Assembly: GCA_947466075.1 (NCBI GenBank)
Contig: CANIBP010000001.1
Coordinates: forward strand, 310,001 to 374,000
Origin: Verrucomicrobiaceae bacterium
GTDB lineage: Bacteria; Verrucomicrobiota; Verrucomicrobiia; Verrucomicrobiales; Verrucomicrobiaceae
DNA: 64,000 nucleotides
Direction: 5' to 3'
Made by a program: the position numbers and the translations under genes. Shown here one piece after another: positions 18,310-27,112 of this stretch. Position 1 is the first letter of the stretch; each line of letters starts with the position of its first letter. The notes below the pieces were generated by a model. It worked only from the letters and a program-made list of their open reading frames with translations, searched no databases and had not been told where the DNA came from.

Positions 18310-20568
18310 ATGCATACGATGACACCCATCCTCGATTGGTTGCTGGCCACGAGCCTCCGCGCCTCGCTACTCACCGTAGTGGTCTTTCTGCTGCAGGCAG
18401 CCTTGAGCAAACAGCTCACCGCCCGCATGCGTTACGCGCTCTGGCTGCCTATACTCGTCGTTTTGCTCATGCCTGCTTTCCCGCAGAGCCGCTGGAGCGT
18501 TGAAACGATCTTATCTACAGCACCGCAACCTCTGCAAATCAGCTCTGCACCTATCGAGATCGTCTCAAGCGGCCTGCCGCTCGAGATCAGCCCTCAAACC
18601 TCTGCGCCTGCGCCCTATGATTGGCAGCACATCATCTTCATCAGTTGGTTCATTGGCGCAGCAGGCATGCTTCTTTTGGGCACCGCATCATTCATCTTCA
18701 CGCTGCGTCGATTTAAGAACTCACGCCATCCCGTGAGCGCAGAACTGTCAGCCACCCTCGCACAAATCGCCCGCGAGGTCAGGCTTCAGCATCTTCCACG
18801 CGTTTGGATGGCCTCTGCCATTCATAGCCCCGCCGTAACCGGCCTGCTGCATCCTACCCTGCTGCTTCCATTGCATTTTGACGACGTTTTCACCCCTGCG
18901 GAAGCTCGCCTCGTGCTCAAACACGAACTGATGCATCTCAAGCGCCACGACCTCCCACTCAATGCCGTGCTCTGCATTCTCATGGCGCTGCATTGGTTCA
19001 ATCCCCTGCTCTGGCTCGCATTCTTCAAGGTTCGCCTCGACCGCGAAGTCGCCTGCGATGCCCAAGTAGTGCAAAACGACAACGGCGACCGCCGCCGCGA
19101 ATACGGCCACGCCTTGCTCAAGGTCGAGACAGCCTTTTGCCCTCGTGGCCTTAGCCTCGGCTTCGTCGGCATTTTTCAGCGCGGCAACGCACTTCGTTCT
19201 CGCATTCAATCCATCGCCACTCAACCCACGCAGCATCCACTCATGAAAACCGCGCTCAGTCTCTGCATCGTGCTCCTCACCTTCCTCGGCATCACCAAGG
19301 CCGCCCCGCCGGACACCAATGCACCCCAAGTGCTGATTGAAGCCAAATTCATCGAAGTCAGTGAGGAGGCCGAGGCATTGCTAGCGCCTTTCGATACCGC
19401 TGCTGCTTCATCGAGCGTCAGCGGGATGCTCAATGATGTTCAATTCAGCGCATTTCTGAAGAAAGTCGAAGGTGCCAAAGGAGTGGACATGCTCGCCGCG
19501 CCGCGAGTGATTACCCGATCCGGCCAGAAGGCCATGAGCGAGATCAGTCGCGAGTTCGCCTACAAGGACGCTGAAGGCAAGTCAGCCACGAAGAACCTCG
19601 GCACCATGCTTACGCTGCTTCCCAAAGTGACTGGAGAGAATATGATCGATTTGGATCTATCACCGCAGATCGTGGAATTTGAAGGCTTTCTGAAGCACGC
19701 GAGCGGGGTGGAACAACCCATTTTCAGGGAGCGCAAAGTAACTGCAAATGTCAGCATGACTTCAGGGCAAACCGTCGTCCTTCGCTTTCCTGCCACCTCC
19801 ACGAAGCAAACCACCGAAGATCGTTCGGCAGGGAGCGTCACCACAAAGACGGAAAACGTCACCACGCACACGATGGTCTTCGTCACGGCGCGTCTCGTCG
19901 ATCCCACCACCGGCAAACCGGTTGATCCCAAACCTGCGGCTGAGAAAAGCCCGCTTCAGACGAAGCTGGATACGATTGTGATCCCACAGATCCGGTTCAG
20001 CGACGCCACACTTGAGGAGGCCGTGGTCTTCCTCCGGCAAAAAAGCGCCGATCTAGACACTGCCACGACGGACCCAAACCAGAAAGGAGTGAACATGATC
20101 CTCAAAACAGATGCCGCGTCCGACTCGGCAAAAATCAGCCTCGACCTCAAAGACGTGTCGCTAAGTCAGGCACTGCGTTACATCACCGAACTCGCGAATC
20201 TCAAGATGACCGTCGAGCCGTTCGCAGTCACCCTCGCCCCAGCAGCCAAGAAGCCAATAGAAGCCACAGCAGACTCCAAACCCGCCGACGCCTCACGCGC
20301 CGACAAAATCATCATCCCCAGCGTCGAATTCCGCGATGCCACACTCGCCGAATCAATTGAATTTATCCGCATCAAGTCCCGCGACCTCGATCCTGATAAA
20401 AAAGGCATTAACATCCTCCTCAAAGGCGACGGCGGCAGCGCCAAGATCACCCTCTCTCTCAAAAACGTGCCCGTCTCCGAAGCTCTACGTTACTGTGTCG
20501 AACTTGCCGGCCAAAAACTCAGCGCCGACGAGAACACCTTCCTTGTAAGTCCCTTAGTCGAAAAATGA
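18310..20568 (+). CDS. M56 (BlaR1-type) membrane peptidase fused to secretin-like and STN-like domains
   Basis: This 752-residue protein starts as a BlaR1/MecR1 relative, with several membrane helices (about 10-30, 35-55, 105-125 and 312-330) and the zinc-protease motif HELMH at residues 205-209 followed by LDREVACDAQVV. In BlaR1 an extracellular penicillin-binding sensor would follow. Here, after the last helix, residues about 338-530 resemble a bacterial secretin core (QVLIEAKFIEVSEE, MLAAPRVITRSGQKA, GTMLTLLPKVTGENMIDLDL). Then come two similar modules at about 553-645 and 664-750 (TIVIPQIRFSDATLEEAV and KIIIPSVEFRDATLAESI), which look like secretin/TonB N-terminal short domains. It probably cleaves the adjacent repressor after sensing an envelope signal. 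I know of no characterised protein with this combination. Confidence 0.85.
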   Translation: MHTMTPILDWLLATSLRASLLTVVVFLLQAALSKQLTARMRYALWLPILVVLLMPAFPQSRWSVETILSTAPQPLQISSAPIEIVSSGLPLEISPQTSAPAPYDWQHIIFISWFIGAAGMLLLGTASFIFTLRRFKNSRHPVSAELSATLAQIAREVRLQHLPRVWMASAIHSPAVTGLLHPTLLLPLHFDDVFTPAEARLVLKHELMHLKRHDLPLNAVLCILMALHWFNPLLWLAFFKVRLDREVACDAQVVQNDNGDRRREYGHALLKVETAFCPRGLSLGFVGIFQRGNALRSRIQSIATQPTQHPLMKTALSLCIVLLTFLGITKAAPPDTNAPQVLIEAKFIEVSEEAEALLAPFDTAAASSSVSGMLNDVQFSAFLKKVEGAKGVDMLAAPRVITRSGQKAMSEISREFAYKDAEGKSATKNLGTMLTLLPKVTGENMIDLDLSPQIVEFEGFLKHASGVEQPIFRERKVTANVSMTSGQTVVLRFPATSTKQTTEDRSAGSVTTKTENVTTHTMVFVTARLVDPTTGKPVDPKPAAEKSPLQTKLDTIVIPQIRFSDATLEEAVVFLRQKSADLDTATTDPNQKGVNMILKTDAASDSAKISLDLKDVSLSQALRYITELANLKMTVEPFAVTLAPAAKKPIEATADSKPADASRADKIIIPSVEFRDATLAESIEFIRIKSRDLDPDKKGINILLKGDGGSAKITLSLKNVPVSEALRYCVELAGQKLSADENTFLVSPLVEK

Positions 20569-20614
20569 TCCATGCTTGAACATGCTGCGATCATCTCGCA
20601 GGATGTTCGTCTTC

Positions 20615-20920
20615 ATGGCATCACCCAAAGCTCCCGACCTCACCCAGCGCCTCCGCGAAAACGCCTGGATCGGCGATGCCGTGCTCGAACTCTATGTCCG
20701 TAGCAAAATTCTCCGCCAGGAAGGCAAAGTCGATGCTGAGATGAAGACCCGCTTCACCTGCAATCAATTCCTCTCCTGCCACGGCAATCCCACCGCCGTT
20801 GAAGCCGAAATCGGCGTCATCTACCAGCGCGAAGGCCTCGAAGCCGCCTTCGCATGGATTCGCGACACCTTGGAGCCGTTGTTTGTGAAGCAGGAGGCGA
20901 AGCGGGTGCGGAAAGGTTAG
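20615..20920 (+). CDS. Mini-ribonuclease III-like protein
   Basis: From the ATG at 20615 (MASPKAPDLTQRLRENAWIG) the product has 101 residues; in-frame starts at 20576 (TTG), 20582 and 20603 are possible. The sequence AWIGDAVLELYVRSKIL corresponds to the conserved Mini-III/RNase III block (xIGDAVxELYVR) containing a catalytic Asp. AVEAEIGVIYQREGLEAAFAW matches the second catalytic-helix region with its Glu. Mini-III enzymes lack the double-stranded RNA-binding domain and mature 23S rRNA in some bacteria. This copy is shorter than Bacillus MrnC (about 140 residues) because the central helical stretch is reduced. Its TAG stop is supplied by the first bases of a long palindrome. Confidence 0.78.
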   Translation: MASPKAPDLTQRLRENAWIGDAVLELYVRSKILRQEGKVDAEMKTRFTCNQFLSCHGNPTAVEAEIGVIYQREGLEAAFAWIRDTLEPLFVKQEAKRVRKG

Positions 20921-20977
20921 TAGTTCGGGCTTTAGCCCGTTTCGAGCGCTCCCAACACGGGCTAAAGCCCGAACTAC
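20920..20977. repeat. REP-like long palindrome between convergent genes
   Basis: Arms at 20920-20940 and 20957-20977 are 21 bp and perfectly complementary, with a 16-nt loop. Each arm contains the smaller palindrome CGGGCTTTAGCCCG. The left arm's first base completes the TAG stop of the Mini-III gene, and the right arm contains the stop (CTA on the plus strand) of the convergent FAD oxidoreductase. It probably acts as a bidirectional terminator, and its form suggests a dispersed repeat family, which cannot be tested within one window. Confidence 0.85.
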
Positions 20978-22389
20978 AAACGAATCGTCTTCAGCTTCGC
21001 CTCGCCTTCGCTCCACGGCACGTCGTGAGGCAGACGCTTCGTCGTCGCAGCCAGCGCGGCGGTCACGCCTGCCGCCTCGCCCATCGCCACAGAGTTGCCG
21101 GTCACGCGATAACTCGCATGCGCAATGAAATCGCCGCTGATGTTGCGACCGGCCATCATGAGACCGTCTACGTCTTTGGCGATGAGTGCGCGCAATGGGA
21201 TGTCATACGGTTTCATTTTCACGCCGCCGTTGTGATAGCCTGCTGACTTGTTGGCCTCTTTGCTCAGCGCGTGGATGTCCACGGGGAAAGTCGGACGCAC
21301 GACGGCATCATCAAAGCGGGCACCAGCGATGAGGTCATCCTTGTTCACGATGTAGCGGCCTTTGATGCGCCGCCCGTCACGCACGCCGATCTGCTCCGCT
21401 GTCGCGGCGATTTGCAGACCCTCCCACGGTCCACCAAGCTTACGCAGGCCGTTCACGATCTTGTGCAGCTCTCCACGGGCCTGCACGGTGGCCTCGGTGA
21501 TCTTCGCGGCATCGAAGCAGGGCACACCGTATTGATGATTCATCATCACCAGCAACAGATTGTCCCGCACCTGAAACAGCGTCGGCTTTGAATAGGAAGG
21601 GAAGTGCCCGGTGCGTTCGATCTCAGCTTTGAGCGTATCCTTGGCAACGCCATCGGCCTTGGTCGGGTCGGAACCATGAATGAAGGCTGCGAGCTTTGTC
21701 GAGTCTTGGCAAACCAGCAGTGCATTGAGCGACATCGGCTGGCAGGGGCACGCCTCCGCCTCGCCGAATTCAAAGCTGCATCCCGCGAGTGCCCCGAGAT
21801 CTCCATCGCCCGTCGTGTCGATGAAAACAGGTGCTCTCCACGCCTGTCGGCCACTTTTGGACTCGGTGACGATGGTGGTGAGGCGTTTGCCTTCACGATA
21901 CGCGGCGCTCACCCGCGTGTGGAGCTGAAACTTCACGCCCGCTTCCACAAACATCTCCTCCAGCAGCACCTTCATGCCCTCCGGTTCATAGCAGAGGTTC
22001 GTCAAACTTGTGCCCCGACGCATGTCGCGTTCATCGAGTCGCTTCATTAATTCCTGATTGAAGCCCGGCTTGTTGAAATCGAGAAGGTAACCCAGCAAGC
22101 CCGCCGTCCACACACCGCCAAGGCACCCACGCCACTCAAACACGCGCACCTTCGCTCCTGCACGTGCCGCTGTGATTGCCGCGGCGATGCCCGCAGGTCC
22201 CGCGCCGCATACGATCACGTCTGCATCTTCCACCAGCGGCAAATCGCGTGCTTCTTCTTGAAAGTGACCCGCTACGGCCTTTTCCACCTGCTCAGCATTC
22301 AGCACGCCCGGAGTGACGAGAGCGCCCGAAAAAGCAGCGCGGAGAAAATGACGGCGTTTCAGGTCGTTGGCAGAGAAAGAGGTGTCCAT
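20974..22389 (-). CDS. Secreted FAD-dependent oxidoreductase
   Basis: The 471-residue protein has an N-terminal Tat-like or signal-anchor leader (LKRRHFLRAAFSGALVTPG). An FAD Rossmann fold follows: DVIVCGAGPAGIAAAITAAR with GAKVRVFEWRGCLGG, where the dinucleotide loop and the ribose-binding Glu are visible. VFIDTTGDGDLGALAG is the second cofactor motif of the FAD-dependent oxidoreductase (PF12831) family. The C-terminus has DGLMMAGRNISGDFIAHASY and GNSVAMGEAAGVTAALA, closing the FAD site. Such proteins are abundant in Verrucomicrobia and Planctomycetes and are often near sugar-degradation genes; substrates are mostly unknown. It lies 48 nt downstream of the CehA-like gene in the same direction, suggesting one transcript. 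Confidence 0.88.
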   Translation of the reverse strand: MDTSFSANDLKRRHFLRAAFSGALVTPGVLNAEQVEKAVAGHFQEEARDLPLVEDADVIVCGAGPAGIAAAITAARAGAKVRVFEWRGCLGGVWTAGLLGYLLDFNKPGFNQELMKRLDERDMRRGTSLTNLCYEPEGMKVLLEEMFVEAGVKFQLHTRVSAAYREGKRLTTIVTESKSGRQAWRAPVFIDTTGDGDLGALAGCSFEFGEAEACPCQPMSLNALLVCQDSTKLAAFIHGSDPTKADGVAKDTLKAEIERTGHFPSYSKPTLFQVRDNLLLVMMNHQYGVPCFDAAKITEATVQARGELHKIVNGLRKLGGPWEGLQIAATAEQIGVRDGRRIKGRYIVNKDDLIAGARFDDAVVRPTFPVDIHALSKEANKSAGYHNGGVKMKPYDIPLRALIAKDVDGLMMAGRNISGDFIAHASYRVTGNSVAMGEAAGVTAALAATTKRLPHDVPWSEGEAKLKTIRL

Positions 22390-22437
22390 GGTGATCTATC
22401 GTCATGGAATACCACTCTATTGCATGGCCATAAAGAG

Positions 22438-24372
22438 CTATCTCGGAGGCATCAGCGACTCCACCTGCAGCGCCACCGCCTCATCACAGCGTTTCAGAGA
22501 CTCACGCAGTTTGGCTTCATCCCCGCCAGCTTCCTTGATCAGTCGCTGCGCGATGCCAAACGCTGACTCAAACCGCCCGTCGCCATCAGCGTCCACCCAC
22601 ACTGGATTCGTCGAGCCAATCACGCGCGACACGAATGTTTTGCTGCTCGGCTGATACGGCCGCGGAATCTCCCAGAACGGTTCCTTCACACCTGGCCCGG
22701 TCGCGATCACGACCAGATGCACGTCATGCGTCGGTTTCGCGATCTTCCATGTCACGCGCGCCTTTTCACCTGCCCGATGATCATCCTCGATCTTCTGCTC
22801 ACGGATCAAGATCCCGTTCGCATAGAGTTCCACGCGGTCCGCCTGCGCCCACGCCGGTCCACACACCGTCGCCTCTACTTCCACGCTCTCGCCGATCCCC
22901 GTGGCCAGATCACCCACGCCAAATTTCCCGTTCACCTTCACCTGTGCCAGCAGCCCCAAGCTCACCAACAGCCGACCCTCCTGATAGCTGCGCCACACTT
23001 CATCCTGATCGAGTTTCGCCGGATCAGCATCCCGCGCCGCCACATAGGTGCGGCCCTGGCCGAGAATGAAGCGGTTCACATCATGCGTGTCGCTCGACGC
23101 AATCGCCGCGATACGATGCCCGCGATTCAGGAGCGCAAACCAGTCCCGATACAGCAGATGAATGTCCGACTGCATCGCGCCGGAGGTGATCACCTCCATC
23201 GCATCAATATCCAGCGCATCCGAATGGCGATGCTTGCCCGTCTTCGGATTGAAATGCACCCCACCCAGTGGCACAAAGCCGCCGTGCAGGTCACGCGGAT
23301 GATTCAGCGTGATCACCTTCACACCCGGCGTCGCACGAATCTCCGGCAGCAGCTTTGCCCAGTCCTCCTGCTGATGATTGACCACCGGTGCACCGGCTTG
23401 AATCGGGAACGCATTGAAGTGGCCGTGCTTCGTCGTCACCTCATTGCCGATCACCGACGTGAATCGCTCTGCCACACCCATGCTCGCCGCACTGGGCGCA
23501 TAATCCGTGTGATGATTGTGATCCGTCGCCACCGCGAGCTCAATCCCTTCGCCCGCGATCGTCAGCATGCGCTCCTCGATCTTCGCATCGCCATGTCCGC
23601 TGTACGTCAGCGTGTGGATGTGGCTGTCCACCGCGATCCAGCCCTCAGTTAGCACCTCGCGCCGCAGTTTCAGCGTCAGTGGCTTCACATCACCTGCGCT
23701 CAATGAAAGGGCCGTCTTCTCGACGCTCCACTCCATCCCGCGCCCCGCATGCAGCACATACTCACCCGGTGGCAGTGAAAGCTGCGCCTTGCCATTCCGC
23801 GTGTAAACCACACCGATCCGCACGGCCACATCGCCCGATGGTTCAGCGCGCAGCGGCTGCAAGGCACCGTCTTTTCGAGTCAAAGTCAGCCTGCATGGCA
23901 AGCCCTCGCCCGTCACTTCATCGGTCACCGTCACCTCGATTCTCGCACCAATCATCACCTCCTTCATCGACTTCGCCGCGATTAAAACCGGCCCCACCTC
24001 GATGTCATCCAGGTTGGTCGGCGGCTCCATCGTCAAAACATTCTCACCATCACGCAAAGCGCCTGCCGGGATCGCCAGCAGGCTCTCCAGTGCCGTTTCG
24101 GCCGTCACCAGTGTTCCCAGCTTGCGTCCGTTCAGCAGCACCGGCCATGTCAGCTTCACATCTCTCTGCCAGATCCGCAGTGTGTGCTCCTCCGCGTTCG
24201 CTTTCGCCTCAAACCGTCGCTCAAATCGCTCCGCATCCACCGCACGGTCCTTGAACGACTCCCATTCAAACTGCCCGGCCTTGCCGAGATGCAGCCGCTT
24301 CGCCTCCACAGTCAAATCCTCCGCCATCAGCGGCATCACCATCAGCAAGATTATCCAAATTGGTTTCATCAT
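22438..24372 (-). CDS. CehA/McbA-family PHP-domain metallohydrolase, secreted
   Basis: The 644-residue protein has a short signal peptide (MMKPIWIILLMVMPLMA). Beta-sandwich regions follow at about 20-235, including a carboxypeptidase-regulatory-like domain (IEVTVTDEVTGEGLPCRLTL). The PHP-type catalytic domain then begins with WIAVDSHIHTLTYSGHGDAK. HIH and the later ATDHNHHTDYAPSA and IASSDTHDVNRF motifs supply metal ligands. CehA/McbA are carbaryl esterases, but most family members are uncharacterised phosphoesterases or esterases, so no substrate is claimed. The C-terminal 120 residues look like another beta-sandwich. It is divergent from a CBM9-like gene and co-directional with the FAD oxidoreductase downstream. 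Confidence 0.85.
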   Translation of the reverse strand: MMKPIWIILLMVMPLMAEDLTVEAKRLHLGKAGQFEWESFKDRAVDAERFERRFEAKANAEEHTLRIWQRDVKLTWPVLLNGRKLGTLVTAETALESLLAIPAGALRDGENVLTMEPPTNLDDIEVGPVLIAAKSMKEVMIGARIEVTVTDEVTGEGLPCRLTLTRKDGALQPLRAEPSGDVAVRIGVVYTRNGKAQLSLPPGEYVLHAGRGMEWSVEKTALSLSAGDVKPLTLKLRREVLTEGWIAVDSHIHTLTYSGHGDAKIEERMLTIAGEGIELAVATDHNHHTDYAPSAASMGVAERFTSVIGNEVTTKHGHFNAFPIQAGAPVVNHQQEDWAKLLPEIRATPGVKVITLNHPRDLHGGFVPLGGVHFNPKTGKHRHSDALDIDAMEVITSGAMQSDIHLLYRDWFALLNRGHRIAAIASSDTHDVNRFILGQGRTYVAARDADPAKLDQDEVWRSYQEGRLLVSLGLLAQVKVNGKFGVGDLATGIGESVEVEATVCGPAWAQADRVELYANGILIREQKIEDDHRAGEKARVTWKIAKPTHDVHLVVIATGPGVKEPFWEIPRPYQPSSKTFVSRVIGSTNPVWVDADGDGRFESAFGIAQRLIKEAGGDEAKLRESLKRCDEAVALQVESLMPPR

Positions 24373-24427
24373 GAGTCTGCATAGAGGAACGAAGTCAAAG
24401 AAAGATTTTTATGAGCTGGCGTCACTT

Positions 24428-24443
24428 TCGGCACCGTTGCCGA
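24428..24443. promoter_or_regulatory. Possible operator palindrome in a divergent promoter region
   Basis: Perfect 6-bp arms, TCGGCA and TGCCGA, flank CCGT in the 112-bp divergent region between the CehA-like gene and the CBM9-like gene. It could be a regulator site or chance. No regulator gene is adjacent. Confidence 0.3.
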
Positions 24444-24484
24444 GAGTCTTTGAAATCCGCACGTCGCTCTCCAGTCATTTCTCC

Positions 24485-25096
24485 ATGAAACGCTATCAAG
24501 TCCACCCAAGCACCGAATCGACTCCCATCTGGTCCACGGCCGATGTGCTGACGGATTTCACCTTCCCATGGGAAAATCGTGCGGCTCCGTTAACGGAGTT
24601 TCGTGCTCTTTGGGATGCTGAAAATCTTCATTACCGCTTCGATTGCGTGGATGATGATCTGGTGCTTGCAGACGGGCAGAGCGTCAAAGAACGCGCGCTG
24701 GGTTCTGACCGCGTGGAAATCTTTTTTGCGCCCGATTTGACCCTCAAACCCTATTTTTGCCTCGAGATGACTCCCCGTGGTGACGCATTGGCTTATGAGG
24801 CTGCCTTTTATCGTGAGATCCAATGGGACTGGAGCTGTAAGGGGCTCCTAATCGATGCGGGCATCAATGGCAATCGCTACACGGTCACCGGTAGCGTTCC
24901 ACTCGCCACGCTTCTTGAGCTGAATGTCCTCAAGCCCCATTCACGCGAGTTTCTAGCTGGAGTTTATCGCGCTGAGTTCTCGCATAAGCCTGATGGCAGC
25001 ATCCACTCTGGCTGGATGCCCTGGGTGAATCCACAGACAGAACGCCCCGACTTCCATGTGCCAGCATCATTTGGAGTTTTTGATCTCATTGGCTGA
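24485..25096 (+). CDS. Carbohydrate-binding family 9-like protein
   Basis: From the ATG at 24485 (MKRYQVHPSTESTPIWSTAD) the protein has 203 residues and no signal peptide. The pattern fits the CBM9-like fold seen in stand-alone proteins of Bacteroidetes and Verrucomicrobia: AEFRALWDAENLHYRFDCVD-like strands, then GSDRVEIFFAPDLT, then YFCLEMTPRGDALAYEA, ending in a GWMPWVNPQTERPDFHVPAS-type closing strand. The frame is open far upstream, but that part overlaps the divergent CehA gene and is a shadow. Function beyond probable sugar or glycoconjugate recognition is unknown. The gene is convergent with the 2OG dioxygenase gene, with only 8 nt between the stops. Confidence 0.8.
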   Translation: MKRYQVHPSTESTPIWSTADVLTDFTFPWENRAAPLTEFRALWDAENLHYRFDCVDDDLVLADGQSVKERALGSDRVEIFFAPDLTLKPYFCLEMTPRGDALAYEAAFYREIQWDWSCKGLLIDAGINGNRYTVTGSVPLATLLELNVLKPHSREFLAGVYRAEFSHKPDGSIHSGWMPWVNPQTERPDFHVPASFGVFDLIG

Positions 25097-25104
25097 TCGT
25101 TGGG

Positions 25105-25704
25105 TCACTCGCGCTGGCGGAACCAGCCGGTGATGCTCATTCGCGTTTTCTTGGCCGGTAGCACCTCATGCCAAAAGTCACCAGACATAAAACACACCAG
25201 GGTGCCCATTCTTGGCTCGATCAAGACGAACTCACCGACCTTGTCACCAGCTTTTGTCCAAAGCTTCAGTTCGCCACCATTACCGGGCTGCCAGTCGGGA
25301 TTCAGGTAAAGAATCGTCGTCACGATCCGCTCACTCGTGCCTGCATGACGATCCAGATGCGCTTTGTAGAACGCGCCTTCAGTGTAAATCGCAAAGTGGC
25401 CCTCGAACTCGAACAGCCCGAGAAAGAACCGTTCGTTCAAGGCCAGTCGCAGGAGTTCCAGCTTCGCCAGATAGATCACCTGCTCCACCGAGGCGGCGTC
25501 AGGTCGCAGCCACATCAGCTGATCGCTGCGGATGTCCTCGCGCACTTGCAGGTTGATGCCGCGTCCCACTCCAGCAGGCTTGAACTCGCCTTGCTCGCAG
25601 GCATCCGCGCACTCCTGCCGCAAGCGCCGGGAAGCCGCAGCGACCATAAATCCCGGCATCGACGCCCAGCCACGCAGGTTCATGGCATTGAGGAGATCGG
25701 TCAT
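25105..25704 (-). CDS. 2-oxoglutarate/Fe(II)-dependent dioxygenase (prolyl-hydroxylase-like)
   Basis: From the ATG at 25704 (MTDLLNAMNLRGWASMPGFM) the protein has 199 residues. The iron triad is visible: HxD in AFYKAHLDRHAGTSER, the distal His in CFMSGDFWHEVLPA, and the 2-oxoglutarate Arg in KKTRMSITGWFRQRE. ILYLNPDWQPGNGGELKLW is the conserved strand-loop of the P4Hc/SM-20 family. In bacteria these enzymes hydroxylate proteins such as EF-Tu or small molecules; the target here is unknown. Cytosolic location is inferred from lack of a signal peptide. It follows the alpha-hydroxy-acid oxidase gene on the other side by about 90 nt, in the same direction. Confidence 0.87.
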   Translation of the reverse strand: MTDLLNAMNLRGWASMPGFMVAAASRRLRQECADACEQGEFKPAGVGRGINLQVREDIRSDQLMWLRPDAASVEQVIYLAKLELLRLALNERFFLGLFEFEGHFAIYTEGAFYKAHLDRHAGTSERIVTTILYLNPDWQPGNGGELKLWTKAGDKVGEFVLIEPRMGTLVCFMSGDFWHEVLPAKKTRMSITGWFRQRE

Positions 25705-25793
25705 ACGACCATAAGCGAGAGCGCCAGACCGATAGCGAGACAAATCGCCCCAGGTTCCTGCTTCGGTGAGCGCTTATCGTTCCATCACATGCC

Positions 25794-26945
25794 CTACTCA
25801 GAAACAAGATGCTTCGGCAGATCTTCCACGCGTTCGCATCCCACCTGTTCCATCACCTGCTTGAGCTGACGTTTGAGCATCGTCATCGTGTGATCACCAC
25901 CATCTTTGCCGAGTGCGGCGACGCCATACATGAAGGAGCGGCCCATGAAGGCGAACTTGGCACCGCTGGCGAGAGCGCACGCGACATCGGACCCGGAGCG
26001 GACGCCGCTGTCGATCATCACCGTGGTGCGGTGGCCGAACTTTTTCGCCAGCTCGGTGAGCGGTTTGATCGTGGACTGTCCGGCATCGAGCTGACGTCCG
26101 CCGTGATTCGACACGATGAACCCATCTACGCCGAGTCCGAGCGCCCTTTCCGCATCTTCCTCGGTAACGACACCTTTGACGACGAGTTTGCCCTTCCACC
26201 GCTCACGAAGGGCCATGATTTTAGCCGGGTTCAGGCGACCGGAGAACGTTCTGTTCATGAACAGGCCGAGGTGCTTCATGCTCAGCCCCTTTGGCAGGTA
26301 GGGTTTCATCGTTTTGAACTCCGGCGCACCTGCCGCGAGTTGCCCAAATGACCACGTGGGATGCATCATCATCTGCAGGATGTTGCGCAGCGTCATGCGC
26401 GGCGGAATCGATAGGCCATTGCGAATTTCCTTGGGCCGGTAGGCAAAGGTCGGCGTGTCCGCGAGAATGACGAGCACGGGAAATCCGGCATCACGCGCAC
26501 GATCGAGGAGTTTGTCGCGTAACGCATCTTCCGTCGGGTGGTAGAGCTGAAACCAAGCCTTCCCTTCGGTGAGTTCGGCCACGGTTTCGATATTGGCCGT
26601 CGCGACGGTGCTGAGAGTGAAAGGCAGGTTATGCTGGTGCGCGGCCTTCGCGAGAATCTCCGTTGCGCGCGGCCAGATGAGTCCTTGCAGCCCGATGGGT
26701 GAGACGCCGAACGGCGCGTCGTAAGTGGTGCCAAAAAGCTCGGTCTGCAGATTTGATCCTGGATAATCCCGTAGATACCACGGACGCAGCTGCACCTGCC
26801 GGATCTCGTCCGTGTTGCGTTGCAGGTTGATATTGGAAAAGCACCCTCCTTCCAGATACTCGAAGGCAAAGCGCGGTACGCGTTTCCTGGCGCGTTCACG
26901 AAGGTGCTCGATGGAAGGGTAGTTGGAGTTGAAGACTTCGGACAT
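25794..26945 (-). CDS. FMN-dependent alpha-hydroxy-acid oxidizing protein (LldD-like)
   Basis: From the ATG at 26945 (MSEVFNSNYPSIEHLRERAR) the enzyme has 383 residues, the usual family size. Motifs include FEYLEGG near the N-terminus, the FMN-contacting SPIGLQGLIWPRATE, and FTLSTVATANIETVAEL. They are followed by FQLYHPTEDALRDKLLDRA, the catalytic His segment DGFIVSNHGGRQLDAG and the cofactor loop VMIDSGVRSGSDVACALASG. The family oxidises L-lactate, glycolate or mandelate to 2-oxo acids; which one cannot be decided here. It is a TIM-barrel protein probably at the cytoplasmic face of the membrane or soluble. The upstream 165 bp (26946-27112) has no recognisable feature. Confidence 0.92.
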   Translation of the reverse strand: MSEVFNSNYPSIEHLRERARKRVPRFAFEYLEGGCFSNINLQRNTDEIRQVQLRPWYLRDYPGSNLQTELFGTTYDAPFGVSPIGLQGLIWPRATEILAKAAHQHNLPFTLSTVATANIETVAELTEGKAWFQLYHPTEDALRDKLLDRARDAGFPVLVILADTPTFAYRPKEIRNGLSIPPRMTLRNILQMMMHPTWSFGQLAAGAPEFKTMKPYLPKGLSMKHLGLFMNRTFSGRLNPAKIMALRERWKGKLVVKGVVTEEDAERALGLGVDGFIVSNHGGRQLDAGQSTIKPLTELAKKFGHRTTVMIDSGVRSGSDVACALASGAKFAFMGRSFMYGVAALGKDGGDHTMTMLKRQLKQVMEQVGCERVEDLPKHLVSE

Positions 26946-27112
26946 GGGATAGACGGCAGTTAACGTGCGTAAACCGCCATCTTCTTCGTCCCTGTGCATT
27001 GAAGTTTCAACCCATCAACTAACACGGATCGCAGGCCGAAATACACATCTTCCCATAGCAAACCATAGTGCAGTCAAACGGCGCCTTGAGCTTCATCTGA
27101 AAAAAGTCGCGC

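Noticed and set aside
24002..24484. Upstream extension of the CBM9-like gene
   Set aside because: The open frame continues over the divergent CehA-like gene; family-like sequence begins only at the ATG at 24485.
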